A stretch of 8,042 bases of DNA from Candidatus Aenigmatarchaeota archaeon (GCA_016202845.1 JACQNW010000120.1:1-8042), one strand, 5' to 3'; positions 1 through 5,776 are shown, numbered from the stretch's first letter. The notes: generated by a model not told the origin, from the letters alone. A program made the numbers and translations.

Positions 1-16
1 ATTATATACTAATACG

Positions 17-259
17 TCACAACCTACATGATACAATATCAGGAATTAACCTTTCAGCCCTTTTTAAAAAAGGCATGACTTGTTTTGGGTAAAAGTGCAA
101 ATTTGCATAGGCAACATCTCTAAAAACATCCGTATAAAAAATTTCTCCTCTCTCTAGGTTGCTTAAGTAAAAGGCTAGCGCCTCTAGAACATTATTACGC
201 TCACTAACACGATATGCTCTGCCAGTTGTTGGAAGCACCAAAAATCTTGATCTTGACAT
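17..259 (-). CDS. hypothetical protein, 80 aa
   Basis: I do not recognise this protein. It is a soluble-looking chain of 80 residues with no signal peptide, membrane segment or cysteine pair; its only Cys is near the C-terminus. It opens with a basic stretch (MSRSRFLVLP), then has a helix-rich middle (NVLEALAFYLSNLERGE) and an aromatic-rich second half (FYTDVFRDVAYANLHFYP) ending in KRAERLIPD. The start at 259 is the only ATG giving the full frame, and the Shine-Dalgarno site ahead of it is weak (AGTGAT). It lies 15 bases after the stop of the preceding minus-strand gene and probably shares its transcript with that gene and the winged-helix regulator further upstream. The stop is TGA, close to the window edge, so any further operon members lie outside. 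Function unknown; that it is a real gene rests on frame, spacing and context. Confidence 0.55.
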   Translation of the reverse strand: MSRSRFLVLPTTGRAYRVSERNNVLEALAFYLSNLERGEIFYTDVFRDVAYANLHFYPKQVMPFLKRAERLIPDIVSCRL

Positions 260-274
260 TTACATCACTTACTA

Positions 275-490
275 CTATATAGTGACTCTTTTATTTAAAG
301 CTTGGCGCACAACACCATCCTCTATAAGATACCTATGACCTTTCACCATTGCAACAAACCTGTTAGCTGCTGTATCGTAAACGGTTGTTACAGCACGGGT
401 TATTTGTTCGCCTCTATAACCTAAAAAAGTTACTTCTCTTTCGCCTGCAGGGACCTCTCCAGCTCTGCATTTGAATTCTTGTCCTACCAT
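275..490 (-). CDS. hypothetical protein, 71 aa
   Basis: I do not recognise this small protein. The frame is open further upstream to an ATG at 589, but that would overlap the winged-helix gene by about 60 bases. The ATG at 490 has a GGAG Shine-Dalgarno element 8 bases ahead and clears the neighbour by 40 bases, so I chose it. The product (starting MVGQEFKCRAGEVPAGE) looks like a small beta-rich domain: alternating hydrophobic strands such as REVTFLGY, AVTTVYD and RFVAMVKGHRYLIEDG, ending in basic residues. It has a single Cys, no signal peptide and no membrane helix. It sits between a DNA-binding regulator and another small unknown gene on the same strand. No function is assigned. Confidence 0.6.
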   Translation of the reverse strand: MVGQEFKCRAGEVPAGEREVTFLGYRGEQITRAVTTVYDTAANRFVAMVKGHRYLIEDGVVRQALNKRVTI

Positions 491-530
491 GTTTTCCACT
501 CCTACATCTGTTGTCAGAAAATTATTAAAG

Positions 531-833
531 TTACTTCTTGACTGGCGCTTTTGGCTTGAGTTTGGCAAACTTCCTAAGAACGCTTTCAAAGTCAGTTGCC
601 AGGTCCATGCCCTCCTGGCTCAATTTGACATACTTTATTCGGCCTTTCTTTTCAAATTCCACTATGCCCACTTCTTTGAAGAAGTCGAGAAGCTTTACCG
701 TATGTGAATATGTGCAGTCTGTCTCCTTTGCAAGTACAGAAACATACTTTCTTCCGCCTGTTTTGATGTTCAGCAGCAGGCGCACAGGTTTTTTTCTCAA
801 GAATAAAAGTTCTAATTCGCTCTTCATGGCCAT
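531..833 (-). CDS. winged helix-turn-helix transcriptional regulator
   Basis: This is a 100-residue DNA-binding protein of the general archaeal winged-helix type (MarR/ArsR-like fold). Residues about 14-75 fit the fold: a first helix (KKPVRLLLNI), a helix-turn-helix with the recognition helix around TYSHTVKLLDFFKEVG, and a wing (IVEFEKKGRIKYVKLS). The tail is Lys/Pro-rich (KLKPKAPVKK), a likely unstructured basic extension. There is no ligand or metal motif, so the signal it senses cannot be read. Two in-frame Met codons (833 and 827) are possible; I used the first. No Shine-Dalgarno site is well placed, but a TATA-like box about 35 bases upstream suggests a very short leader. A palindrome, ACTAT-N3-ATAGT, abuts the start codon, which suggests autoregulation. 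It is divergent from the histone gene and leads two small unknown genes. The fold is fairly certain; the targets are inferred. Confidence 0.8.
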   Translation of the reverse strand: MAMKSELELLFLRKKPVRLLLNIKTGGRKYVSVLAKETDCTYSHTVKLLDFFKEVGIVEFEKKGRIKYVKLSQEGMDLATDFESVLRKFAKLKPKAPVKK

Positions 834-846
834 ACTATCTAATAGT
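834..846. promoter_or_regulatory. palindromic operator candidate, ACTAT-N3-ATAGT
   Basis: The sequence ACTATCTAATAGT is a perfect inverted repeat with 5-base arms and a 3-base spacer, directly next to the start codon of the winged-helix regulator. The same arrangement recurs at 924-938. Being at the expected transcription start of a dimeric-type DNA-binding regulator, it is a plausible autoregulatory operator. The binding protein is inferred, not shown. Confidence 0.4.
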
Positions 847-861
847 TACTATATGTTTCCT

Positions 862-872
862 CCTTTAAATAT
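862..872 (-). promoter_or_regulatory. TATA-like promoter of winged-helix gene
   Basis: Read on the minus strand this is ATATTTAAAGG, a good archaeal TATA-like element. Its centre lies about 34 bases before the ATG at 833, placing transcription start roughly 10 bases ahead of the gene. A GGAGGA at 858-863 lies between box and gene but is too far (24 bases) from the ATG to act as its ribosome site. Confidence 0.45.
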
Positions 873-910
873 GTTAAATATGTGTTGGATAATATGCTTT
901 ATTTAACATA
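870..910. repeat. perfect 11+11 bp inverted repeat in the divergent region
   Basis: TATGTTAAATA (870-880) is matched by its exact reverse complement TATTTAACATA (900-910), with 19 bases between. The left arm overlaps the TATA-like box of the winged-helix gene. It may be a dimer or tetramer binding site, or two outward promoter elements. The AT-rich composition lowers the surprise, but an 11-base perfect match at this distance is still notable. Confidence 0.45.
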
Positions 911-923
911 GGAATAAAAATAT

Positions 924-938
924 ACTATTAAAAATAGT
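924..938. promoter_or_regulatory. second palindromic operator candidate, ACTATT-N3-AATAGT
   Basis: ACTATTAAAAATAGT is a perfect inverted repeat with 6-base arms and a 3-base spacer, the same motif and spacing as 834-846 but extended by one pair. It lies about 115 bases before the histone start and 90 bases before the regulator start, in the shared divergent region. A further single ACTAT half-site is at 998-1002. A common binding protein, perhaps the adjacent winged-helix regulator, is inferred. Confidence 0.4.
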
Positions 939-1025
939 GTTTGCCTGCAATAATTACAGTATAAAAAATATTTTTCAAAGTATTATTTTAGAAGTATACT
1001 ATACAAATGGTAGTTTTGCCGCTAA

Positions 1026-1034
1026 CTTATATCC
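1026..1034 (+). promoter_or_regulatory. histone gene TATA-like box
   Basis: CTTATATCC is centred 25 bases before the ATG at 1055, the spacing expected if transcription begins at or next to the start codon. No Shine-Dalgarno sequence precedes that ATG, which agrees with a leaderless mRNA. Confidence 0.5.
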
Positions 1035-1054
1035 TATCTGCAGTAATTTTATAC

Positions 1055-1264
1055 ATGTCTTTTAATTTGCAGCCTCTGCGGAAGGTATTCAAGCGTGCAG
1101 GCGCTAAACGCGTGTCGGACGCCGCTGCCTTGGAGCTGGGGAAGGTGTTGGAAAACCGTTCTTCAGAACTTCTGATAGAGGCGCAGAAGCTTGCCCTGCA
1201 CGCCAACCGCAGGACCGTGATGAGAAAAGACATTAAAATGGCCAGGAAGAACGCCAAAAAATAA
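1055..1264 (+). CDS. archaeal histone, 69 aa
   Basis: This is an archaeal histone, a small DNA-wrapping protein that dimerises and stacks into nucleosome-like filaments on the chromosome. The 69 residues match the usual length. The single histone fold is clear: helix 1 LRKVFKRAGA, the hallmark loop RVSD (R19-D22), the long helix 2 AAALELGKVLENRSSELLIEAQKLA, the second DNA-contact loop HANRRTV (R52, R53), and a short helix 3 beginning RKDIKMARK. The end is strongly basic (KNAKK) with no tail extension. The frame is open to an ATG at 1007, but that adds a hydrophobic 16-residue leader foreign to histones; the ATG at 1055 matches family length and has a TATA-like box at the leaderless distance. 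It is divergent from a winged-helix regulator and followed by an independent gene. Identification is near certain. Confidence 0.95.
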   Translation: MSFNLQPLRKVFKRAGAKRVSDAAALELGKVLENRSSELLIEAQKLALHANRRTVMRKDIKMARKNAKK

Positions 1265-1273
1265 CATATAAAG
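1265..1273 (+). promoter_or_regulatory. TATA-like box of lipoprotein-like gene
   Basis: CATATAAAG begins immediately after the histone stop codon and is centred about 25 bases before the ATG at 1294, which has no Shine-Dalgarno site. This suggests that the downstream gene is transcribed separately, as a leaderless message. Confidence 0.5.
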
Positions 1274-1293
1274 ATTCATGGCACTCTTTTAAC

Positions 1294-1758
1294 ATGAACG
1301 GGTTTTTGTCCGGTGTATTGGTGACAGGACTGTTTGCTGCAGGTTGTCCGGATGCGGAGTGGTCTCCAGACGAGGATATTGTAGCCATGGCAGAACTTGT
1401 GAAAAGCGCGCCTGTTGAAAGTTTTTTTCCCGGCGCATCGTGCTACAGGCTGCATTTCGAAGCGAACGGCTATAATGGCTCTGTAGCATACGCTGACATA
1501 ACACCGCCAGGATACGGGTCTGAGGATATTTTGTATGTTGATGCCAGAGGCGACGGCTGCTTTCCGCCTTTGTCTGCAATGCGGTTGCATGCTCAAGATC
1601 AGGGGCTGAACGGATTCGATGACGGCTTGGACAGAAATTCACTGCAGTTCGGTTTTGTCCAGCATGCAGGTTCAAGGCCTTTATGGAATTATCAGAATCC
1701 GCCCGAATTTGACAGCACTTATAGGAATGCTTTGCACGCGATAGCGCCCTGGCTTTGA
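1294..1758 (+). CDS. secreted or lipoprotein-like hypothetical protein, 154 aa
   Basis: I do not recognise the mature protein. The first 18 residues (MNGFLSGVLVTGLFAAGC) form a short hydrophobic segment ending in A-A-G-C, an acceptable lipobox, so the product may be exported and anchored by lipid at Cys18; the usual basic residue at the N-terminus is missing, which weakens this. The mature part is acidic and has further cysteines at SCYRL and DGCFPP that could form a disulfide outside the cell. It is rich in Gly, Asp, Tyr and Pro, with segments such as ADITPPGYGSEDILYVDA and GLNGFDDGLDRN. The ATG at 1294 follows a TATA-like box at the leaderless distance. Two long minus-strand frames lie across it, but the signal-like N-terminus and promoter favour this strand. 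It faces the zinc-ribbon gene tail to tail. Function unknown. Confidence 0.65.
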   Translation: MNGFLSGVLVTGLFAAGCPDAEWSPDEDIVAMAELVKSAPVESFFPGASCYRLHFEANGYNGSVAYADITPPGYGSEDILYVDARGDGCFPPLSAMRLHAQDQGLNGFDDGLDRNSLQFGFVQHAGSRPLWNYQNPPEFDSTYRNALHAIAPWL

Positions 1759-1770
1759 TTTGATAAAATT

Positions 1771-1950
1771 TTAGTCAAAGTCCCAAACAGTTCTCCCTCT
1801 TGAAAATTGCATAACATAACCGCATCCATTGCATATCATTAGTGTGATCTTGTGTGCTGTCAATCCCCATTTGCTGTCTATCTTGCCTTGTTCTTGAGTA
1901 AAGTCTTTTGATTTGCATAACGGGCAGATTAGTTTCTTTTTTGTTTCCAT
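1771..1950 (-). CDS. small zinc-ribbon protein, 59 aa
   Basis: A short gene with a clean zinc-ribbon signature: CPLC at residues 9-12 and CNGCG at 40-44, four cysteines in two knuckles 27 residues apart, which should bind one zinc ion. Between them lies a polar strand-rich stretch (DFTQEQGKIDSKWG, then TAHKITLMI). After the second knuckle comes YVMQFSRGRTVWDFD. The N-terminus is basic (METKKKL). Such one-ribbon proteins in archaea are often nucleic-acid or RNA-polymerase associated, but the exact role cannot be read. The ATG at 1950 is about 22 bases from a TATA-like arm of the symmetric promoter at 1968-2002, with no Shine-Dalgarno site, so a leaderless or short-leader message is likely. Its divergent pairing with rpa suggests co-regulation with ssDNA-binding functions. 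The cysteine pattern and conserved spacing make it a real gene. Confidence 0.8.
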   Translation of the reverse strand: METKKKLICPLCKSKDFTQEQGKIDSKWGLTAHKITLMICNGCGYVMQFSRGRTVWDFD

Positions 1951-1967
1951 TGTATTACTTTTAAAGA

Positions 1968-2002
1968 AAAAATATTTGAATGTGTGAGCTTCAAATATTT
2001 TT
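1968..2002. promoter_or_regulatory. symmetric divergent promoter (13+13 bp inverted repeat)
   Basis: AAAAATATTTGAA (1968-1980) and TTCAAATATTTTT (1990-2002) are exact reverse complements around a 9-base spacer, TGTGTGAGC. Each arm supplies a TATA-like AAATATTT element, one per direction. The two start codons (1950 minus, 2019 plus) lie 35 and 34 bases from the centre, almost equal distances, and each arm is about 22 bases from its ATG. It therefore reads as a bidirectional promoter firing the zinc-ribbon gene and the rpa-radA operon. It could also be an operator for a dimeric regulator. The symmetry is seen directly; promoter use is inferred. Confidence 0.6.
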
Positions 2003-2018
2003 GCTGATTATTTAGAGC

Positions 2019-2981
2019 ATGCTTTCTGAGATGATTGAAAAGATCGCTGCTGAATCAGGCCTGGAGCCTGTGGATGTAATGCAAAAAATCGAAGAGAAAA
2101 AGGCGGAAATGTCAAATTTGATTTCAGAAGAAGGGGCTGCATATATGGTTGCAAAAGAACTGGGCGTAAACATAGCGCGCACCGCTGAACGCCTTAACAT
2201 TTCATCAATCTTGCCAGGCATGCAAAATGTTGACGTAGTAGGAAAAATAACAAAAACGCTTCCGGTTCGCGAATTTTCTTCAGATCGCTCTTCAGGAAAA
2301 GTTATGAACGTCTTTCTGGCAGATTCTACAGGTTCAGCCCGATTATCTCTGTGGAATGATGAAATAGATAAGTTTGTTTTCCAGGAAGGGGACACTGTTC
2401 ATTTCAGGGGCTATGCAAAAGCAGACAATATGGGTGGTGTAGAACTAAGGCTTGGCCGCTACGGAGCTATTGCATTGTCAGGAGAAAAAATAGAAGATGT
2501 ATCTTCTGTTAAAAGATCTGCAGAAAGAACTGCTATTGCCCAGTTTAAGGAAGGGATGTTTTGCGAGATACGTGCATGTGTCATGCAAATTTTCGAAAGC
2601 AATCTGTTCTATGAAATATGCCCGCAGTGTGAAACAAGGGTGAAGGCGGATGAATCGTTAAATTTTGTATGCGCCAGTCATGGTGTTGTAGAACCAGACT
2701 ACAATATAATTATAAGTTGCGTGCTCGACGACGGGACAGACAATATAAGGGCTGTATTTTTTGGAGAAATTGCAGAGCAGCTTATCGGCATGAAAAAGCG
2801 CGATGCAAAGAAGCTGCATGATATAAAGGGTGTTCAGGCCCTCATTGAAAAGATTCCTATTGGAAGGGACTTGATACTTACAGGAAAGGTGAAAAGGAAT
2901 GCCATGTTTGACCGCTTGGAGTTTATAGTTAACAATGTTAAGAAGATTGACGTCATGAAAGAGATAGAAATGTTATTGTAG
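2019..2981 (+). CDS. rpa: replication protein A, single-stranded DNA-binding protein
   Basis: This is an archaeal RPA-type protein that coats single-stranded DNA in replication and repair and hands it to RadA. The 320 residues show three parts. Residues 1-55 form the helical N-terminal domain seen in archaeal RPAs (ISEEGAAYMVAKELGV). Residues about 68-155 form an OB-fold, with typical strands VDVVGKI, VMNVFLADSTGSARLSLWND and GDTVHFRGYAKAD. Residues about 180-310 form a second OB-fold carrying a zinc finger: C201-x2-C204-x13-C218-x2-H221 (ICPQCETRV...FVCASHG), followed by DYNIIISCVLDDGTDNIRAVFFGE. The start at 2019 has no Shine-Dalgarno site but lies behind one arm of the symmetric promoter. 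It is the first gene of an operon: the next ATG is 10 bases after its stop with AGGTGA between them, and radA follows. Assignment is very likely; a second RPA subunit could be encoded elsewhere. Confidence 0.9.
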   Translation: MLSEMIEKIAAESGLEPVDVMQKIEEKKAEMSNLISEEGAAYMVAKELGVNIARTAERLNISSILPGMQNVDVVGKITKTLPVREFSSDRSSGKVMNVFLADSTGSARLSLWNDEIDKFVFQEGDTVHFRGYAKADNMGGVELRLGRYGAIALSGEKIEDVSSVKRSAERTAIAQFKEGMFCEIRACVMQIFESNLFYEICPQCETRVKADESLNFVCASHGVVEPDYNIIISCVLDDGTDNIRAVFFGEIAEQLIGMKKRDAKKLHDIKGVQALIEKIPIGRDLILTGKVKRNAMFDRLEFIVNNVKKIDVMKEIEMLL

Positions 2982-2991
2982 GTGAAAAATA

Positions 2992-3225
2992 ATGACAGAA
3001 AATTATACCGTTGGTCGCATTATAGATTTGATTGATGGGCTTGGTCCAGAAGCAAAAGAGGAAATAGGCAGAAAAGCATTTGAAACAAAAGGAGGTTCTA
3101 TGCAGTTGCTTGAATTTGCTTCATGGGCGTATAGAAGGGACACGTCGGAAGGAAAAGCAAAAACAGATTCACAAAAAGTAGAAAGGCCAGCAAGATGGTA
3201 TGATTGTTTTTTGAGGTGCATTTAA
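2992..3225 (+). CDS. small hypothetical protein between rpa and radA, 77 aa
   Basis: I do not recognise this protein. It starts 10 bases after the rpa stop behind a Shine-Dalgarno site, AGGTGA, and its TAA stop shares one base with the radA ATG (TAATG), so its translation is probably coupled to radA. The first 48 residues (YTVGRIIDLIDGLGPEAKE, then EIGRKAFETKGGSMQLLEFASWAYRR) look like a compact helical domain; the rest is a charged, likely flexible linker (DTSEGKAKTDSQKVERPAR) ending in an aromatic and cysteine tail, WYDCFLRCI. That layout, a small domain plus linker plus hydrophobic end, would suit a partner-binding protein, but this is inference. Position suggests a role with ssDNA binding or strand exchange, for instance as an RPA subunit or RadA accessory factor. 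No OB-fold or catalytic motif is visible. Confidence 0.7.
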   Translation: MTENYTVGRIIDLIDGLGPEAKEEIGRKAFETKGGSMQLLEFASWAYRRDTSEGKAKTDSQKVERPARWYDCFLRCI

Positions 3226-5735
3226 TGCCAAAAAAGTCAACAGCAGAAAAAGACAAGGAATGGGAAGAAGACGCTGGAATGACTAATGGAGATCCGGAGA
3301 AAAAACCATCAAAAGAAAAGCCTGGTTCTGAGGAATCGCCCCTCGAAGACCTGCCTGGCGTGGGGCCTAAAGGTGCTGAAAAGCTGAAAGAAGCAGGGTA
3401 TACAGATCTGATGGCAATAGCGGCTGCATCTGCAGGCGAGATTTCAGCAGCTTGTGAAATTGGAACAGTAACCGCGGAAAAAATTATTCAGTCTGCGCGC
3501 AGCCAGCTTGACATGGGATTTAAATCAGCAGATGAGGTGCTCCTTCGAAGGAAAGACGTTGGAAAAATAACTACAAGCAGCTCTGCATTAGATGCTCTTT
3601 TAGGCGGCGGCTTAGAGACGCAAGCCATAACAGAAGCTTTCGGCGCGTTCGCATCCGGCAAATCGCAGCTTGCTCATCAGCTGGCGGTGAATATCCAGCT
3701 TCCTAAAGAAAAGGGGGGCTTGAACGGAAAGTGTGTTTGGATAGACACAGAATCAACATTTAGGCCCGAGAGAATTATGCAAATAGCAGAAGCTCGTGGG
3801 CTGGACCCAAAGAAAGTTCTAAAAAATATATTTGTGGCAAAGTGCTATAATTCAGACCATCAGATCGTGCTAGCAGAAAAGGCAAAGGATTTGGTAAAAG
3901 ATCAGAATGTAAAGCTTATAATAGTTGATTCGATGATGTCTCATTTTCGTTCTGATTATTCAGGCAGGGGCGAGCTTGCCCCAAGGCAGCAAAAACTTAA
4001 CAGGCATCTGCATGCGCTGCAAAAATTAGCAGACAGTTACAATATAGCAATATATATTACAAATCAAGTAATGGCAAATCCAGCAATGATGTTTGGCGAC
4101 CCCACGACTGCAGTCGGTGGGAATATTATTGGGCACGCCTGTCTGCCAGGAGGCACATTAATACAAATGGCAGACGGAACAATAAAGCCAATAAAAGATG
4201 TCGATCTTAAGGACTTTGTCTCAATAAATTTCAAAAACTTGAAAGTAGAAAAATGCTTATCGCATGCAAAATTCGTAAATAGGGAAATAAGTGAAGTCTA
4301 TGAAATAGACACTGGTTACAAAATTAAAGCATCGCCAACCCACAGGTTTTTCAAAGTAGATAATTTTGAAATAAAGGAGTCTGAAGCGCAAAATATACAG
4401 CAAGGCGATTGGCTTCTCCATATTTCAAGCATGAATTTTGAGGGAACTGAGCAGGAATTGCCTGAAATAGAACTTGAAGAAATGATAACAATATCGCCAA
4501 AAGGCGCTGAAATACTTAGAAAAGCAATAAGAGAAAAGTCATTTACAAGGAAAACAATTTGCGCTCACCTACCGATAACAGCAAGGCAATTAAGAAGAGT
4601 TTTGAATCAAAATTACCCTACAAATGTTAAGACAGTAGGTGTCCTAAAAACCATGCAAGTAATAGATGATGACTTTGATGACTACATAGAACCATTTATC
4701 TCCCACAAGCATAGAAATGTAATCATGCCAAATACGCTTAATGCAGAACTCGCCCAGATGTTTGGTTATTTTTTAGGCGATGGAAATTTGGAAAAAACAT
4801 CTGTAAGATTTACAGATCAAAGACGCGAAGTCTTAGAAAAGTATTCAGAAATAAGCAGAAACCTGTTTGGACTGGATGGCTATGTGTCAAAAGTTAAGGA
4901 CAAAAATGCATGGCGTTTAAATATAAATTCTATTGTTGTTAGGCGCCTGTTCTCAGAACTTAAATCAAAATACATGGAATACATTTCCCGCTCTCCAAAC
5001 AATATTGTTGCAGCTTTAATTCGCGGATTTGCAGACGCAGAAGGTTATGTAAGCAAGAAAAAGGGGCATATTTGTATAGCCCAAAAAGACGAACAAATTC
5101 TAAAATATATACAAATGTTGCTGCTGAGATTTGACATTAGATCGTCATTAAGAAAAGGGAGAAGAACAACACACATGTATATGGAAGGCCGTGATATGGT
5201 TGCATTCCATAAGAAAATAGGTTTAAGCGCAACTGATAAGTCATCTCTTCTTGAAATATGGTCTGAACATTATGAAAATACTTTCACTAGAGAGCTTTTG
5301 CCTATCAACAGGCATGAAATATGGAATATGCTCAAAGAAGTTGGATTAATGCCAAGCTCATATATGAAATCAAGGCCAAATTCCTACAAAATGATCCATA
5401 AAAAAGATCTTAAGAAAGCTGTTGATGCGCTATTAAAGACAAAACTTGCAGCAGACAAGCGTGTCAAATTCATGGAAGCCCTTATAAATGGGGATGTTAT
5501 GCTGGAAAAAGTCAAGAGAATAATTAAAATGCCAAACACCGAGCCTCTATATGACATTAGTATCCCTGCAAATGAAAACTATATAGCAAACGGATTTGTT
5601 GTGCACAATTCCGGATTTCGCCTGTATCTTCGCAAAAGCAAGCAGACAAAAAGGATAGCAAGACTTATTGATTCTATCTCACTGCCGGAAGGCGAGGCAG
5701 TTTTCAACGTAACAGAAAAAGGAATTGAAGATTAA
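3225..5735 (+). CDS. radA: RadA recombinase precursor with in-frame intein
   Basis: RadA is the archaeal RecA/Rad51 recombinase: it forms ATP-dependent filaments on ssDNA and drives homologous pairing and strand exchange. The precursor is 836 residues; after intein removal it is 346, normal for RadA. Visible parts: acidic/basic N-terminal extension; helix-hairpin-helix domain (about 40-90, LPGVGPKGAEKLKEAG); polymerisation motif F99-K-S-A102; Walker A 140-147 (GAFASGKS, against the usual GEFGSGKT); Walker B LIIVD (231-235); SHFRSDY; ASN-rich L2 region ending GGNIIGHA at 305. The intein is residues 306-795; the C-extein resumes SGFRLYLRK and ends VTEKGIED. I chose the ATG at 3225 because GAGGTG lies 6 bases ahead; an in-frame ATG at 3204 lacks this. 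It overlaps the preceding gene by one base and is last in the rpa operon. Identity is near certain. Confidence 0.95.
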   Translation: MPKKSTAEKDKEWEEDAGMTNGDPEKKPSKEKPGSEESPLEDLPGVGPKGAEKLKEAGYTDLMAIAAASAGEISAACEIGTVTAEKIIQSARSQLDMGFKSADEVLLRRKDVGKITTSSSALDALLGGGLETQAITEAFGAFASGKSQLAHQLAVNIQLPKEKGGLNGKCVWIDTESTFRPERIMQIAEARGLDPKKVLKNIFVAKCYNSDHQIVLAEKAKDLVKDQNVKLIIVDSMMSHFRSDYSGRGELAPRQQKLNRHLHALQKLADSYNIAIYITNQVMANPAMMFGDPTTAVGGNIIGHACLPGGTLIQMADGTIKPIKDVDLKDFVSINFKNLKVEKCLSHAKFVNREISEVYEIDTGYKIKASPTHRFFKVDNFEIKESEAQNIQQGDWLLHISSMNFEGTEQELPEIELEEMITISPKGAEILRKAIREKSFTRKTICAHLPITARQLRRVLNQNYPTNVKTVGVLKTMQVIDDDFDDYIEPFISHKHRNVIMPNTLNAELAQMFGYFLGDGNLEKTSVRFTDQRREVLEKYSEISRNLFGLDGYVSKVKDKNAWRLNINSIVVRRLFSELKSKYMEYISRSPNNIVAALIRGFADAEGYVSKKKGHICIAQKDEQILKYIQMLLLRFDIRSSLRKGRRTTHMYMEGRDMVAFHKKIGLSATDKSSLLEIWSEHYENTFTRELLPINRHEIWNMLKEVGLMPSSYMKSRPNSYKMIHKKDLKKAVDALLKTKLAADKRVKFMEALINGDVMLEKVKRIIKMPNTEPLYDISIPANENYIANGFVVHNSGFRLYLRKSKQTKRIARLIDSISLPEGEAVFNVTEKGIED
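4140..5609 (+). other. RadA intein with LAGLIDADG homing endonuclease
   Basis: This 490-codon in-frame insertion is a self-splicing intein with a homing endonuclease. Splicing blocks are intact: Cys1 (CLPGGTLI), block B with S65-P-T-H68 in place of the common TxxH, block F (LYDISIPANENYIANGF) and the terminal H489-N490 followed by Ser+1. Two LAGLIDADG motifs are present, FGYFLGDGN (208-216) and LIRGFADAEGY (293-303), each with its acidic catalytic residue, so DNA cleavage may be active. Two extra helical segments, about 110-185 (RKTICAHLPITARQLRRVL looks helix-turn-helix-like) and 385-460, make it larger than many inteins and may add DNA recognition. The insertion point follows GGNIIGHA, next to the conserved ATP-sensing His of the RadA/Rad51 core, a typical essential site. 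AT-rich, A-heavy codon use differs modestly from the exteins, fitting acquisition. Confidence 0.93.
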
Positions 5736-5776
5736 TGCATATTTGACAGGAACATTACATAAAATTATAAACAGAA

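Noticed and set aside
274..283. ACTATATAGT as a certain operator
   Set aside because: It overlaps the stop codon of the 71-residue gene and is short and AT-rich, so chance is likely; kept only as a supporting note to the ACTAT motif.
491..589. Longer 104-residue form of the 71-residue gene
   Set aside because: It would overlap the winged-helix gene, while the ATG at 490 has a well-placed GGAG element.
858..863. GGAGGA on the minus strand as ribosome site for the winged-helix gene
   Set aside because: It lies 24 bases from the ATG and, by the TATA-box position, probably upstream of the transcription start; no ATG follows at proper distance.
538..906. Plus-strand frame opposite the winged-helix gene
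   Set aside because: It is the antisense of a clear winged-helix protein and is full of Ser/Phe/Leu without domain structure; it also runs through the divergent promoter.
1007..1054. Upstream ATG extending the histone by 16 residues
   Set aside because: The extension is hydrophobic and not seen in archaeal histones; the ATG at 1055 gives the family length and has a TATA-like box at the leaderless distance.
1276..1675. Two long minus-strand frames opposite the lipoprotein-like gene
   Set aside because: Both are rich in Cys, His, Arg and Gln in the way of antisense shadows, have no ribosome site or recognisable domain, and overlap each other and the better-supported plus-strand gene with a signal-like N-terminus and TATA box.
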